Positions 36,769-43,800 of a DNA stretch of 64,000 nucleotides are shown here, one piece after another. The stretch's first letter is position 1, and the number at the start of each line of letters is the position of its first letter. The translations under genes were made by a program, and so were the position numbers. Source of the DNA: Prolixibacteraceae bacterium (lineage in GTDB: Bacteria > Bacteroidota > Bacteroidia > Bacteroidales > Prolixibacteraceae); contig CP081303.1 of assembly GCA_019720755.1 (NCBI GenBank), positions 434,001 through 498,000 of the forward strand. Reading direction: 5' to 3'. Under the pieces are notes generated by a model. It worked only from the letters and a program-made list of their open reading frames with translations, was not told where the DNA came from and searched no databases.

Positions 36769-36851
36769 AATGGTTTCGCATAGAGGTGTACAACTCTTAA
36801 AGCAACAACACAACATAATTAGGAATTGTGCACAGCACTAGCGAAACCACT
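36769..36851. repeat. Nested hairpin, tandem unit 2
   Basis: Same 83-nt architecture. The outer stem right arm ends GCGAAACCACT, one mismatch; the inner stem GTGTACAA / TTGTGCAC pairs fully with one G-T wobble. Confidence 0.8.
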
Positions 36852-37112
36852 CAAATAGTAGTAATTATATATAATATACTTAGTATATTATGATGTTAAC
36901 ACTACATCTATTATCCCCTTTACATTATAACTACCGTATTGGTTTAAGTTTACCCTACCCTAAAAGCATTTTTTTTGATAAAAGATTGTTTTCTTTGAAA
37001 TAGGAGCTACTTAACTACTTCTATTTGTAAAAAGTGGAGTGAATAATTTCGTTTATGGATCTATTTATTCAGAGAGATAGTGGAATGGAGATTTGAAGTG
37101 ATAGTAAAAACA

Positions 37113-37195
37113 AATGGTTTCGCATAGAGGTGTACAACTCTTAAAGCAACAACACAACATAATTAGGAATTGTGCACAGCACTAGCGAAACCATT
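37113..37195. repeat. Nested hairpin, tandem unit 3
   Basis: Outer stem perfect over 11 pairs; inner stem as in unit 2. Confidence 0.8.
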
Positions 37196-37458
37196 CAAAT
37201 AGTAGTAATTATATATAATATACTTAGTATATTATGATGCTAACACTACATCTATTATCCCCTTTACATTATTACAACCGAATAGATTATCTTTTACCCT
37301 ACCCATCATTTGATTTTTTTTTAAAAGATGATTTTTATTTGATTAAGGAGGTCCTATATTGATTGATAAGATAAACATGGTGAATTATACTGTGTTCTTT
37401 GTGGATTAATTTATTCAGAGAGACAGTGGAATGGAGATTTGAAGTGATAGTAAAAACA

Positions 37459-37541
37459 AATGGTTTCGCATAGAGGTGTACAATTCTTAAAGCAACAACA
37501 CAACATAATTAGGAATTGTGCACAGCACTAGCGAAACCATT
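37459..37541. repeat. Nested hairpin, tandem unit 4
   Basis: Outer stem perfect. The inner stem is extended to 11 pairs because GTGTACAATTC replaces GTGTACAACTC, repairing a mismatch seen in the other units. The downstream small hairpin has a G-T wobble (GTATGTTA) that also keeps the pairing. Confidence 0.8.
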
Positions 37542-37650
37542 CAAATAGTAGTAATTATATATAATATACTTAGTATGTTATAATGTTAACACTACATCTA
37601 TTATCCCCTTTACAATATAATCACCGTATAAGTTTGAGTTTACCCTACCT

Positions 37651-37894
37651 TACAAGAGAAAGATTTTTGATAAAAGATAATTTTTCTTTGTTGTAGTAAC
37701 TCTTAAATCATTTTTTTTTGAGTCTTTACTCCTAATTTTGTTTGAATATTCATTATATTGTGTATTGCAACTAAATTAGGGCTCAAAAAGTTGATTGAGA
37801 GTGTTGTATGGTCGGTGTTTTTGTCTTGAAACCATAAAACTGTCTGTTTCTTTATCATCACAAACGGTTTTATGGTTAATGAAAGTATCTTAAT
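37651..37894. other. Non-coding stretch after the tandem array
   Basis: About 240 AT-rich bp between the last unit and the stop of the minus-strand lacI-type gene. AAACCATAAAACTG ... CGGTTTTATGGTT near 37829-37878 forms an inverted repeat that may terminate the regulator gene. Confidence 0.45.
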
Positions 37895-38911
37895 TTAGAC
37901 TTCTTTATTTGATGACTTTCTAATAATTAGATTGATCGGAAGAACAATTGTTTCTAGATTATTAGATGGATACTCTATATTGCGAATTAGTAGTTCGGTA
38001 GCTTTAAAGCCAACATCATATCCTCTCTGTTCAATGGTTGATAACGAAGGAGAGATGAGTTTTGCATAAGGCTCATTACTGAAGCCAATGATTGCAAGAT
38101 CATTTGGAATAGAGATTCCCTTTTTCTCTGCATGTTCTATCAAACTTAAGCAAACAGTGTCGTTCGACGCGAAGATACCATCAGGCCTATTGGGAGTGTC
38201 AAGAAGTTTGATTGCAGCTTCTTTCCCTTCTTCTATTGTAAGGTAATTCTCTAACATACCTCCTTCATAGGGTTCCATATTGTGTTTTCTTAAAGCTTTA
38301 AGAAATCCTTGAGTACGATTGATATATAAATTAAGGTGTTGTGGTCCGGCAATATGTGCAATTTTTTTACACCCTTGAGATATTAAATGTTCTGCGGCAA
38401 GAAATCCACCTTTAAAGTCATCTACGATTACTTTGTTTGACTCAATTTCATCACAAATACGATCGAAGAATACGAGAGGGATTTCTCTCTTGATTATTTT
38501 ACGGTAATGTTGGTAATCATTTTTAACGAGTGCAATAGATGCAATAATACCATCTACCCCAGCATGTAATAACGTTTCAATGCAACTTTTTTCTTGCTCT
38601 TCGTTTTCATTGCTTTGGGTTATAATAACGTTGTAGCCATGTGTTGTGGCATATTTTTCTACCCCATTAATGGCATCAGCAAAGAAGTGCCTGTTTATTT
38701 TAGGAATGATCAATCCTATGGTTTTTGTTCTCTTCATGCGTAGTGCTGTAGCTGCAGCATTGGGTTTGTAACCTAGTTCCTCAGCTAGCTCTAAAACTCT
38801 TTTTTTTGTTTTATCGCTTATTCTAGAGTTGTTGTTTAAAGCTCTTGATACCGTAGAGCTTGAGATCCCTAGTTTTTTTGCAATATCATGAATCGTAATA
38901 TTTTGTTCCAT
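37895..38911 (-). CDS. LacI-family transcriptional regulator
   Basis: A 338-residue regulator with an N-terminal helix-turn-helix (ITIHDIAKKLGISSSTVSRALN, about residues 5-27) and hinge helix (YKPNAAATALRMKRTKTIGLIIP). The periplasmic-binding-type ligand domain includes FFADAINGVEKYA, HIAGP, RPDGIFASNDTVCL and the C-terminal TELLIRNIE. It reads away from kduI across a 330-bp region with several TTGTGCAA half-sites, so it very likely represses kduI-kduD and itself, released by a uronate breakdown product. The ligand is inferred from neighbourhood only. Confidence 0.93.
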   Translation of the reverse strand: MEQNITIHDIAKKLGISSSTVSRALNNNSRISDKTKKRVLELAEELGYKPNAAATALRMKRTKTIGLIIPKINRHFFADAINGVEKYATTHGYNVIITQSNENEEQEKSCIETLLHAGVDGIIASIALVKNDYQHYRKIIKREIPLVFFDRICDEIESNKVIVDDFKGGFLAAEHLISQGCKKIAHIAGPQHLNLYINRTQGFLKALRKHNMEPYEGGMLENYLTIEEGKEAAIKLLDTPNRPDGIFASNDTVCLSLIEHAEKKGISIPNDLAIIGFSNEPYAKLISPSLSTIEQRGYDVGFKATELLIRNIEYPSNNLETIVLPINLIIRKSSNKEV

Positions 38912-38966
38912 ATGATGATCTAAGACTGTATTTTATAATTATGGCACTAAATTAAAATAGTGTGAA

Positions 38967-38987
38967 TTTGTGCAACTATTGTACAAA
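38967..38987. promoter_or_regulatory. Candidate operator over the lacI-type promoter
   Basis: TTTGTGCAA and TTGTACAAA are inverted repeats (8 of 9) with a 3-bp gap, lying on the -7 box and start region of the regulator's own promoter: autorepression is likely. Confidence 0.5.
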
Positions 38988-39018
38988 TATAGTCTTAAAA
39001 GTTCTTTTTAATGCAACA

Positions 39019-39050
39019 AAGTTGTGCAAAAAGATTTTTTTGCACAACTT
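39019..39050. promoter_or_regulatory. Perfect 14-bp inverted repeat
   Basis: AAGTTGTGCAAAAA / TTTTTGCACAACTT with a 4-nt loop, about midway between the two promoters. It contains two TTGTGCAA half-sites in inverted order, so an operator is favoured over a terminator. Confidence 0.55.
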
Positions 39051-39149
39051 TACTCTTGTTATTTTTGTGTTAAGGCGTTGTTAAGTAGTAGTTTATGTTT
39101 TACTAGTGTGACTTGGTAGATTTTTTATGTTCTTTAATATGTGAAAAAA

Positions 39150-39193
39150 TTGCGGTAACGATTGCACAAATGTAAATGATTCCTATATCTTTG
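39150..39193 (+). promoter_or_regulatory. kduI promoter with overlapping candidate operator
   Basis: ATTG at 39161-39164 and TATCTTTG at 39186-39193, 21 bp apart, form a Bacteroidota-type promoter 49 bp before the ATG. A LacI-type site, TTGCGGTAA-CG-ATTGCACAA (39150-39169), has the central CG typical of the family and covers the -33 box, which fits steric repression. Confidence 0.55.
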
Positions 39194-39241
39194 TGCATAT
39201 CATATTTGAAATACTATAACATACATTAATATATTAAGAAG

Positions 39242-40084
39242 ATGGCTGAAAACTATAGAGAAGTTTTTGCAACACATCCAAGAGATGCAAAAAACTATGA
39301 TACGCAAAGATTGAGAGATGAGTTCTTAGTTGAAACAGTTATGAATGAAGATCGTCTTTTCTGGAATTACTCACACTATGATCGTTTGATGGTTGGAGGT
39401 GTAGTTCCTGTAAACAAAGAGATTGTTCTAGAAGCTATCGAGCCTCTTAAAAGTGAAAATTTCCTAGATCGTCGTGAGCTTGGAGTAGTTAATGTTGGAT
39501 CAAAAGGAGTTGTTCTAGTAGATGGTACAGCTTATGAGCTTGATTATAAAGAGGCAATCTATGTAGGAATGGGTTGTAAAGAGATCATCTTCAAAAGTTG
39601 TGATTCAGCAAATCCAGCACACTTTTATATGAATTCAGCCCCAGCGCATATTGCTTACCCTACGGTAAAAGTAAGTCGTGAAGATGCGATTGTGATTGAA
39701 CTAGGAGAGGCCGAGTCGTCAAACCGTCGCACATTGAACAAGCTGATTGTAAATGATACGATTCAAACAAACCAACTTCAGATGGGAATGACAGAGCTTC
39801 ACCCAGGAAGTGTTTGGAATACAATGCCAGCTCATACGCATAGTCGTCGTATGGAAGCTTATTTCTATTTTGAAGTACCACAAGGGCACTCTATTTGTCA
39901 TTTGATGGGAGAGCCTCAAGAGACTCGTCACGTATGGATGCAAAATGAGCAAGCTATTTTCTCTCCAACTTGGTCAATTCACTCTGCAGCAGGAACTAGC
40001 AACTATACTTTCATTTGGGGTATGGGTGGAGAAAATCTTGCTTATGGAGATATGGATGTTATTGCAACACCAGACTTACGATAA
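39242..40084 (+). CDS. kduI: 5-dehydro-4-deoxy-D-glucuronate isomerase
   Basis: Converts 5-keto-4-deoxyuronate, formed when GH88 releases the unsaturated uronic acid, to 2,5-diketo-3-deoxygluconate in the cytoplasm. The 280-residue cupin shows the family N-terminus ([22 protein letters not shown]) and the zinc-binding segment [16 protein letters not shown] with two histidines, plus a further conserved [19 protein letters not shown]. It is the first gene of kduI-kduD-DUF4861-transporter. Confidence 0.97.
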   Translation: MAENYREVFATHPRDAKNYDTQRLRDEFLVETVMNEDRLFWNYSHYDRLMVGGVVPVNKEIVLEAIEPLKSENFLDRRELGVVNVGSKGVVLVDGTAYELDYKEAIYVGMGCKEIIFKSCDSANPAHFYMNSAPAHIAYPTVKVSREDAIVIELGEAESSNRRTLNKLIVNDTIQTNQLQMGMTELHPGSVWNTMPAHTHSRRMEAYFYFEVPQGHSICHLMGEPQETRHVWMQNEQAIFSPTWSIHSAAGTSNYTFIWGMGGENLAYGDMDVIATPDLR

Positions 40085-40116
40085 TTCAAAAAAGAAATCA
40101 ATAAAATATAGAACCG

Positions 40117-40908
40117 ATGATTTTAGATTTATTTAGCTTAAAAGGGAAGAATGCTCTTGTGACTGGAGCAACACATGGGCTTGGAATGGCTATTGCATCA
40201 GCATTAGGTGAAGCAGGAGCTCAAATTGTAGTAAATGATTTGAATCAAGAAAAGCTTGATACTGCTATTGCTGAGTATAAAGCAAAAGGTATTGACGCAA
40301 AAGGTTATCTTTTTGATGTTACCGATGAGGCTGCAGTGATTGCTGCTGTTGATCAAATCGAAGCAGAAGTTGGACCAATTGGTATTTTGGTTAACAATGC
40401 TGGTATTATCAAGCGTGTGCCAATGCAAGACATGGAGGTAAAAGATTACCGTCAAGTTATCGATATCGACCTAGTAGGTCCATTTATCATGGGTAAATAT
40501 GTTGGTCGCAAGATGATTGATCGCCGTGAGGGAAAGATCATTAACATGTGTTCTATGATGAGTGAACTTGGACGTAATGATGTTTGTGCTTATGCATCTG
40601 CTAAAGGTGGATTGAAAATGTTGACTAGAAACATGGCTACTGAGTGGGCTAAGTTTAACATTCAAACAAACGGAATTGGTCCTGGTTACTTCGCTACAGC
40701 GCAGACAGCACCTATCCGTGTTGATGGTCACCCATTTAATGAATTTATTATCAATCGTACTCCAGCAGCTCGTTGGGGAAATCCTGAAGATCTAGGTGGA
40801 ACAGCAGTTTTCTTGGCTTCAAAAGCGAGTGATTTTGTGAATGGTCATGTTGTTTATGTAGATGGTGGTATTTTGGCTACTATCGGTAAACCTTCGAATG
40901 AAGAGTAA
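40117..40908 (+). CDS. kduD: 2-dehydro-3-deoxy-D-gluconate 5-dehydrogenase
   Basis: Reduces 2,5-diketo-3-deoxygluconate to 2-keto-3-deoxygluconate with NAD(P)H. A 263-residue classical short-chain dehydrogenase: TGATHGLG cofactor loop (about 15-22), NNAG, and catalytic Tyr159 and Lys163 in YASAKGG. The start is 32 bp after kduI, so both are one operon. A strong terminator follows 20 bp after the stop. The next steps (KDG kinase and KDPG aldolase) are not in the window. Confidence 0.96.
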   Translation: MILDLFSLKGKNALVTGATHGLGMAIASALGEAGAQIVVNDLNQEKLDTAIAEYKAKGIDAKGYLFDVTDEAAVIAAVDQIEAEVGPIGILVNNAGIIKRVPMQDMEVKDYRQVIDIDLVGPFIMGKYVGRKMIDRREGKIINMCSMMSELGRNDVCAYASAKGGLKMLTRNMATEWAKFNIQTNGIGPGYFATAQTAPIRVDGHPFNEFIINRTPAARWGNPEDLGGTAVFLASKASDFVNGHVVYVDGGILATIGKPSNEE

Positions 40909-40928
40909 CATAAGATTACATAATATAG

Positions 40929-40954
40929 AGACTAAGGGGTTGACCTCTTAGTCT
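40929..40954 (+). terminator. Terminator after kduD
   Basis: AGACTAAGGGG / CCTCTTAGTCT, 10 of 11 pairs, 4-nt loop, then TTTATTTG. It separates kduI-kduD from the next gene, perhaps only partly. Confidence 0.8.
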
Positions 40955-40992
40955 TTATTTGTTTTGTTTTAAAGTTAATTTTGTAAGTAAGA

Positions 40993-42276
40993 TTGATTAT
41001 GGTTAGGCTATATAAATATGCAGTTTGGATGTTTGTATTGGTTTTGTTTGGATGTTCTTCAAGTAAAACGAATATTAAATTGGAAAATAAGTTAGATGTA
41101 GATCGAGAAGATGCGCCTCTTGTCATGACACGTGCTGAGGTTGAGGGTATTATTGGAAAAGCCTCATCAAGTGAGATGATTCCTGTTGTTTATTTAAAAG
41201 AAGAAGCAATACCGTCTCAGGTGGATGATTTGGATAAAGATGGTGCATGGGATGAGCTTGCCTTTTTATATAGTTTTAAAGCCAAAGAGGTTGTTGACTT
41301 TTCTATCCGATATGTAGAACGTTCGCAGGTTCCAGCTTTTAAACAAAGAACGAATGTGCGCTTAGGTGTTGGGAATAAGAAAGATGGTTTCAAAGGGGTC
41401 GATCATGCTTTTTCTCCAAAAGGTTTTAAAGGAAAACCTCTTCGATATCAGTCTGAGAGTGTTGCTTGGGAGAATGATAAGATGGCATTTAGAAACTATT
41501 TTGATATTCGTAATGCAAAAGATCTTTTTGGGAAGTTAACAGATAAAATGATTCTTGATGAGGTTGGAGCAAAAGGGAACTATCATCACCTAAATGATTG
41601 GGGGATGGATGTTCTTCATGTTGGTGCTTCTTTAGGTTCTGGAGGATTGGCTCTTTGTCAGAATGATTCATTATATCGTTTGGGAAGTACAGATGTTTTT
41701 GAGTTTACACTAGTTTCAAAAGGACCTGTTCGCTCCATCTTTGATCTTGACTACAAAGGGTGGCATGTTGAAAATCGTGATCTTGAAGCGAAAGAGCGTG
41801 TGACTATCTGGGCTGGACATTATTGGTTTAAGAGCGATGTGGAAGTTGTGAATGCTGAAGAAGGAAGTTCACTTGCAGTTGGTATTGTTACTTCTTATTT
41901 GAAGAAGCCTACTAGGTTAGAGAATACGTCCTCTTTTGTGATTGGCTCTACTTTAGATAAACAGTCTGAAAATAAAGATTGCTTGGGTATGGGAGTGATG
42001 ATTCCAAAGATTGATTTTATCACATCTGGAAATGCACCTACAGCAAAAGTTTATCCTTTAGGTTCGCCAGAATTTGCCAAAAATAGGTATAGAAAAGCAG
42101 TTACTGAAACTTTCTATTTAACCCAGAAGCTATCTGCTAAACCTTCTACTCACTATTTCTTTGCTGTTTGGGAGGAAGAAAATGCAAAATGGGCTAACCA
42201 TGATGAGTTTGAAGCCATGATGAAGTCTGAGGCATCACGCATCTCTAATCCAATTGTAATTACAAAGAAACAATAA
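40993..42276 (+). CDS. DUF4861 lipoprotein
   Basis: A 427-residue predicted lipoprotein; the signal ends in the lipobox LVLFGCSS, and a start at 40999 is also possible. The mature part has the DUF4861 pattern: paired beta-strand segments with DLDKDGAWDELAFLYSF, YHHLNDWGMDVLHVG, SLGSGGLAL, and KERVTIWAGHYWF. The family is common in Bacteroidota PULs for uronic-acid polymers. Residues such as YHHLNDWGMD could form an active site, and the envelope position points to oligosaccharide processing, but no activity is established by the sequence. The transporter gene starts 24 bp downstream. Confidence 0.83.
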   Translation: MIMVRLYKYAVWMFVLVLFGCSSSKTNIKLENKLDVDREDAPLVMTRAEVEGIIGKASSSEMIPVVYLKEEAIPSQVDDLDKDGAWDELAFLYSFKAKEVVDFSIRYVERSQVPAFKQRTNVRLGVGNKKDGFKGVDHAFSPKGFKGKPLRYQSESVAWENDKMAFRNYFDIRNAKDLFGKLTDKMILDEVGAKGNYHHLNDWGMDVLHVGASLGSGGLALCQNDSLYRLGSTDVFEFTLVSKGPVRSIFDLDYKGWHVENRDLEAKERVTIWAGHYWFKSDVEVVNAEEGSSLAVGIVTSYLKKPTRLENTSSFVIGSTLDKQSENKDCLGMGVMIPKIDFITSGNAPTAKVYPLGSPEFAKNRYRKAVTETFYLTQKLSAKPSTHYFFAVWEEENAKWANHDEFEAMMKSEASRISNPIVITKKQ

Positions 42277-42300
42277 CACATATAGAAATAGTTACGATTT

Positions 42301-43611
42301 ATGACTACTACTAAACCACAAGGTACATATAGGTATCGAATATTGGCGATGCTTTTCTTAGCAACGACAATTAACTATATGGACCGTAGTATCATGGGGG
42401 TTTTAGGACCTACCTTGATGGATAAATTTCATTGGACAAACAGTGATTTTGCAAATATTAATATTGCATTTAAGTTAGCATATGCTATCGGTATGTTGAC
42501 GATGGGAGGATTGATTGATAAATTTGGTACTCGTATTGGATATGCAATATCAATTACAATCTGGTGTTGTTTTGGAATGCTTCATGCTTTTATTCAACCT
42601 GCGTTTGCTTTAATCGGATTTATGGGGGCCCGTTTTGGGTTAGGTATTGGAGAAGCAGGTAACTTCCCTGCTGCTGTGAAAACTGTAGCCGAATGGTTTC
42701 CTAAAAAGGATCGTGCATTTGCAACAGGTATTTTTAATGCAGGATCAAATGTTGGTGCAGTATTGGCACCTGCAGTTGTTCCATTGGTTGCAGGTGCGAC
42801 TGGTGACAATTGGCAATATGCTTTCTTGATTACAGGTTTCTTTAGTATTGTTTGGGTTGTTGTATGGCTTAAAATGTATAAAAAGCCAGAAGATCATCCT
42901 AGAGTTACAAAAGAGGAGTTGGCTTATATCAATCATGATTGTCAGGTAAAAGAGACAGATGCTCCTGTTGAGAGTCTTCCATGGTCGAGAGTATTGCCAT
43001 TAAGACAGACTTGGGCTTTTGCTATTGGAAAAATTACCGATGCTGTCTGGTTCTTCTTTATGTTCTGGAGTGCAATATTCTTTAAAGAGGTCTTTGGCTT
43101 GCATGATATGCATGAATTGGGTGGTGCTTTGGTTGTTATTTACTTGGTTGCAGACTTTGGAAGTATTGGTGGTGGATATTTGTCTAAAATGTTTATCAAC
43201 AGGGGCTTTAATTTAAATGCTGCACGTAAATTATCACTTTTGATCTGTGCATTATGTATTTTACCAGTTGCTTTTGCTCCATTAACAGATAATGTATGGA
43301 TTGCAGTGTGTTTGATTGCACTTGCATCAGGAGGGCATCAAGCTTGGTCTGCAAACTTGTTTACCTTGGTTTCGGATGTGATGCCTAAGAAAGCCATCGC
43401 ATCGGTTGTAGGAATTGGTGGTATGGTTGGAGCGATATCTGGTATGTTGGTTGATTTTGCCTTAGGTCAAGGACTTGATGGTGCAGGAAAATCATTCTTC
43501 TTTATCATGTTTGCTGTTGCAGCTTCTCTTTATTTGGTAATTCTTTTGATAATCCATTTACTTCTACCAAAATTGAACCCTTTGGATGAAAATTTAAAAG
43601 TTGTGAAATAA
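42301..43611 (+). CDS. MFS hexuronate transporter (ExuT-like)
   Basis: A 12-helix major facilitator carrier of the ACS family, related to the hexuronate transporter ExuT. The N-terminal signature YRILAMLFLATTINYMDRS and the first-loop motif GGLIDKFGTRIGY are typical, as is GARFGLGIGEAGNFPAAVKTVAEWFP. It likely takes uronic acids from the periplasm to the cytoplasm for KduI/KduD. It is 436 residues, and is followed by a terminator. Confidence 0.93.
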   Translation: MTTTKPQGTYRYRILAMLFLATTINYMDRSIMGVLGPTLMDKFHWTNSDFANINIAFKLAYAIGMLTMGGLIDKFGTRIGYAISITIWCCFGMLHAFIQPAFALIGFMGARFGLGIGEAGNFPAAVKTVAEWFPKKDRAFATGIFNAGSNVGAVLAPAVVPLVAGATGDNWQYAFLITGFFSIVWVVVWLKMYKKPEDHPRVTKEELAYINHDCQVKETDAPVESLPWSRVLPLRQTWAFAIGKITDAVWFFFMFWSAIFFKEVFGLHDMHELGGALVVIYLVADFGSIGGGYLSKMFINRGFNLNAARKLSLLICALCILPVAFAPLTDNVWIAVCLIALASGGHQAWSANLFTLVSDVMPKKAIASVVGIGGMVGAISGMLVDFALGQGLDGAGKSFFFIMFAVAASLYLVILLIIHLLLPKLNPLDENLKVVK

Positions 43612-43632
43612 TATAGATTTAAATAAATTAAG

Positions 43633-43665
43633 AAAAAGGCTATCTAATTATAGGTAGCCTTTTTT
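43633..43665 (+). terminator. Terminator after the MFS gene
   Basis: AAAAAGGCTATCT / AGGTAGCCTTTTT stem with a 7-nt loop, followed by T-rich sequence, 22 bp after the stop. Confidence 0.85.
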
Positions 43666-43800
43666 ATTTATTTATTTAGTAAATTGTTGATTATATTTAG
43701 ACATGAAAAAAAGTTAAATAATGTCTACTGTAAGGTTAACTAAATGTGATATATAATGAAAACCTTATCTTCGTGAACAAATACTAATATTAAATCAAGA

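Larger units (their letters stand above)
36415..37650. repeat. Four tandem ~346-bp units, each with an 83-nt nested hairpin
   Basis: Units start with AAACAAATGGTTTCGC at about 36415, 36764, 37108 and 37454; hairpin starts are 349, 344 and 346 bp apart. The first ~195 bp of each unit is nearly identical; the remaining ~150 bp varies. Parts in order are: the 83-nt hairpin (outer stem AATGGTTTCGC / GCGAAACCATT; inner stem GTGTACAAYTC / GAATTGTGCAC), a second small hairpin TAATATAC-TTA-GTATATTA, the invariant motif ATTATCCCCTTTAC, then ACCG and TTTACCCTAC. No open frame of note lies in any unit. They do not fit CRISPR, integron attC or known Bacteroidota RNA motifs that I can recall. Confidence 0.9.
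38912..39241. promoter_or_regulatory. lacI-kduI divergent control region
   Basis: 330 bp with divergent promoters and repeated TTGTGCAA half-sites: 38968-38975 (with TTGTACAA at 38979-38986), 39022-39029 with its inverse at 39040-39047, and TTGCACAA at 39162-39169. The minus-strand regulator promoter has TATATTTG at 38991-38984 with GTTG 22 bp upstream. Confidence 0.55.

Noticed and set aside
36415-37650. CRISPR array or integron attC cassette array
   Set aside because: Repeats of ~195 bp with ~150-bp spacers are far too long for CRISPR and no cas gene is near. No attC-type R boxes, no integrase and no cassette genes are present.
39019-39050. Terminator reading of the AAGTTGTGCAAAAA inverted repeat
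   Set aside because: It lies in a divergent promoter region, with no gene ending there; two operator-like half-sites explain it better.
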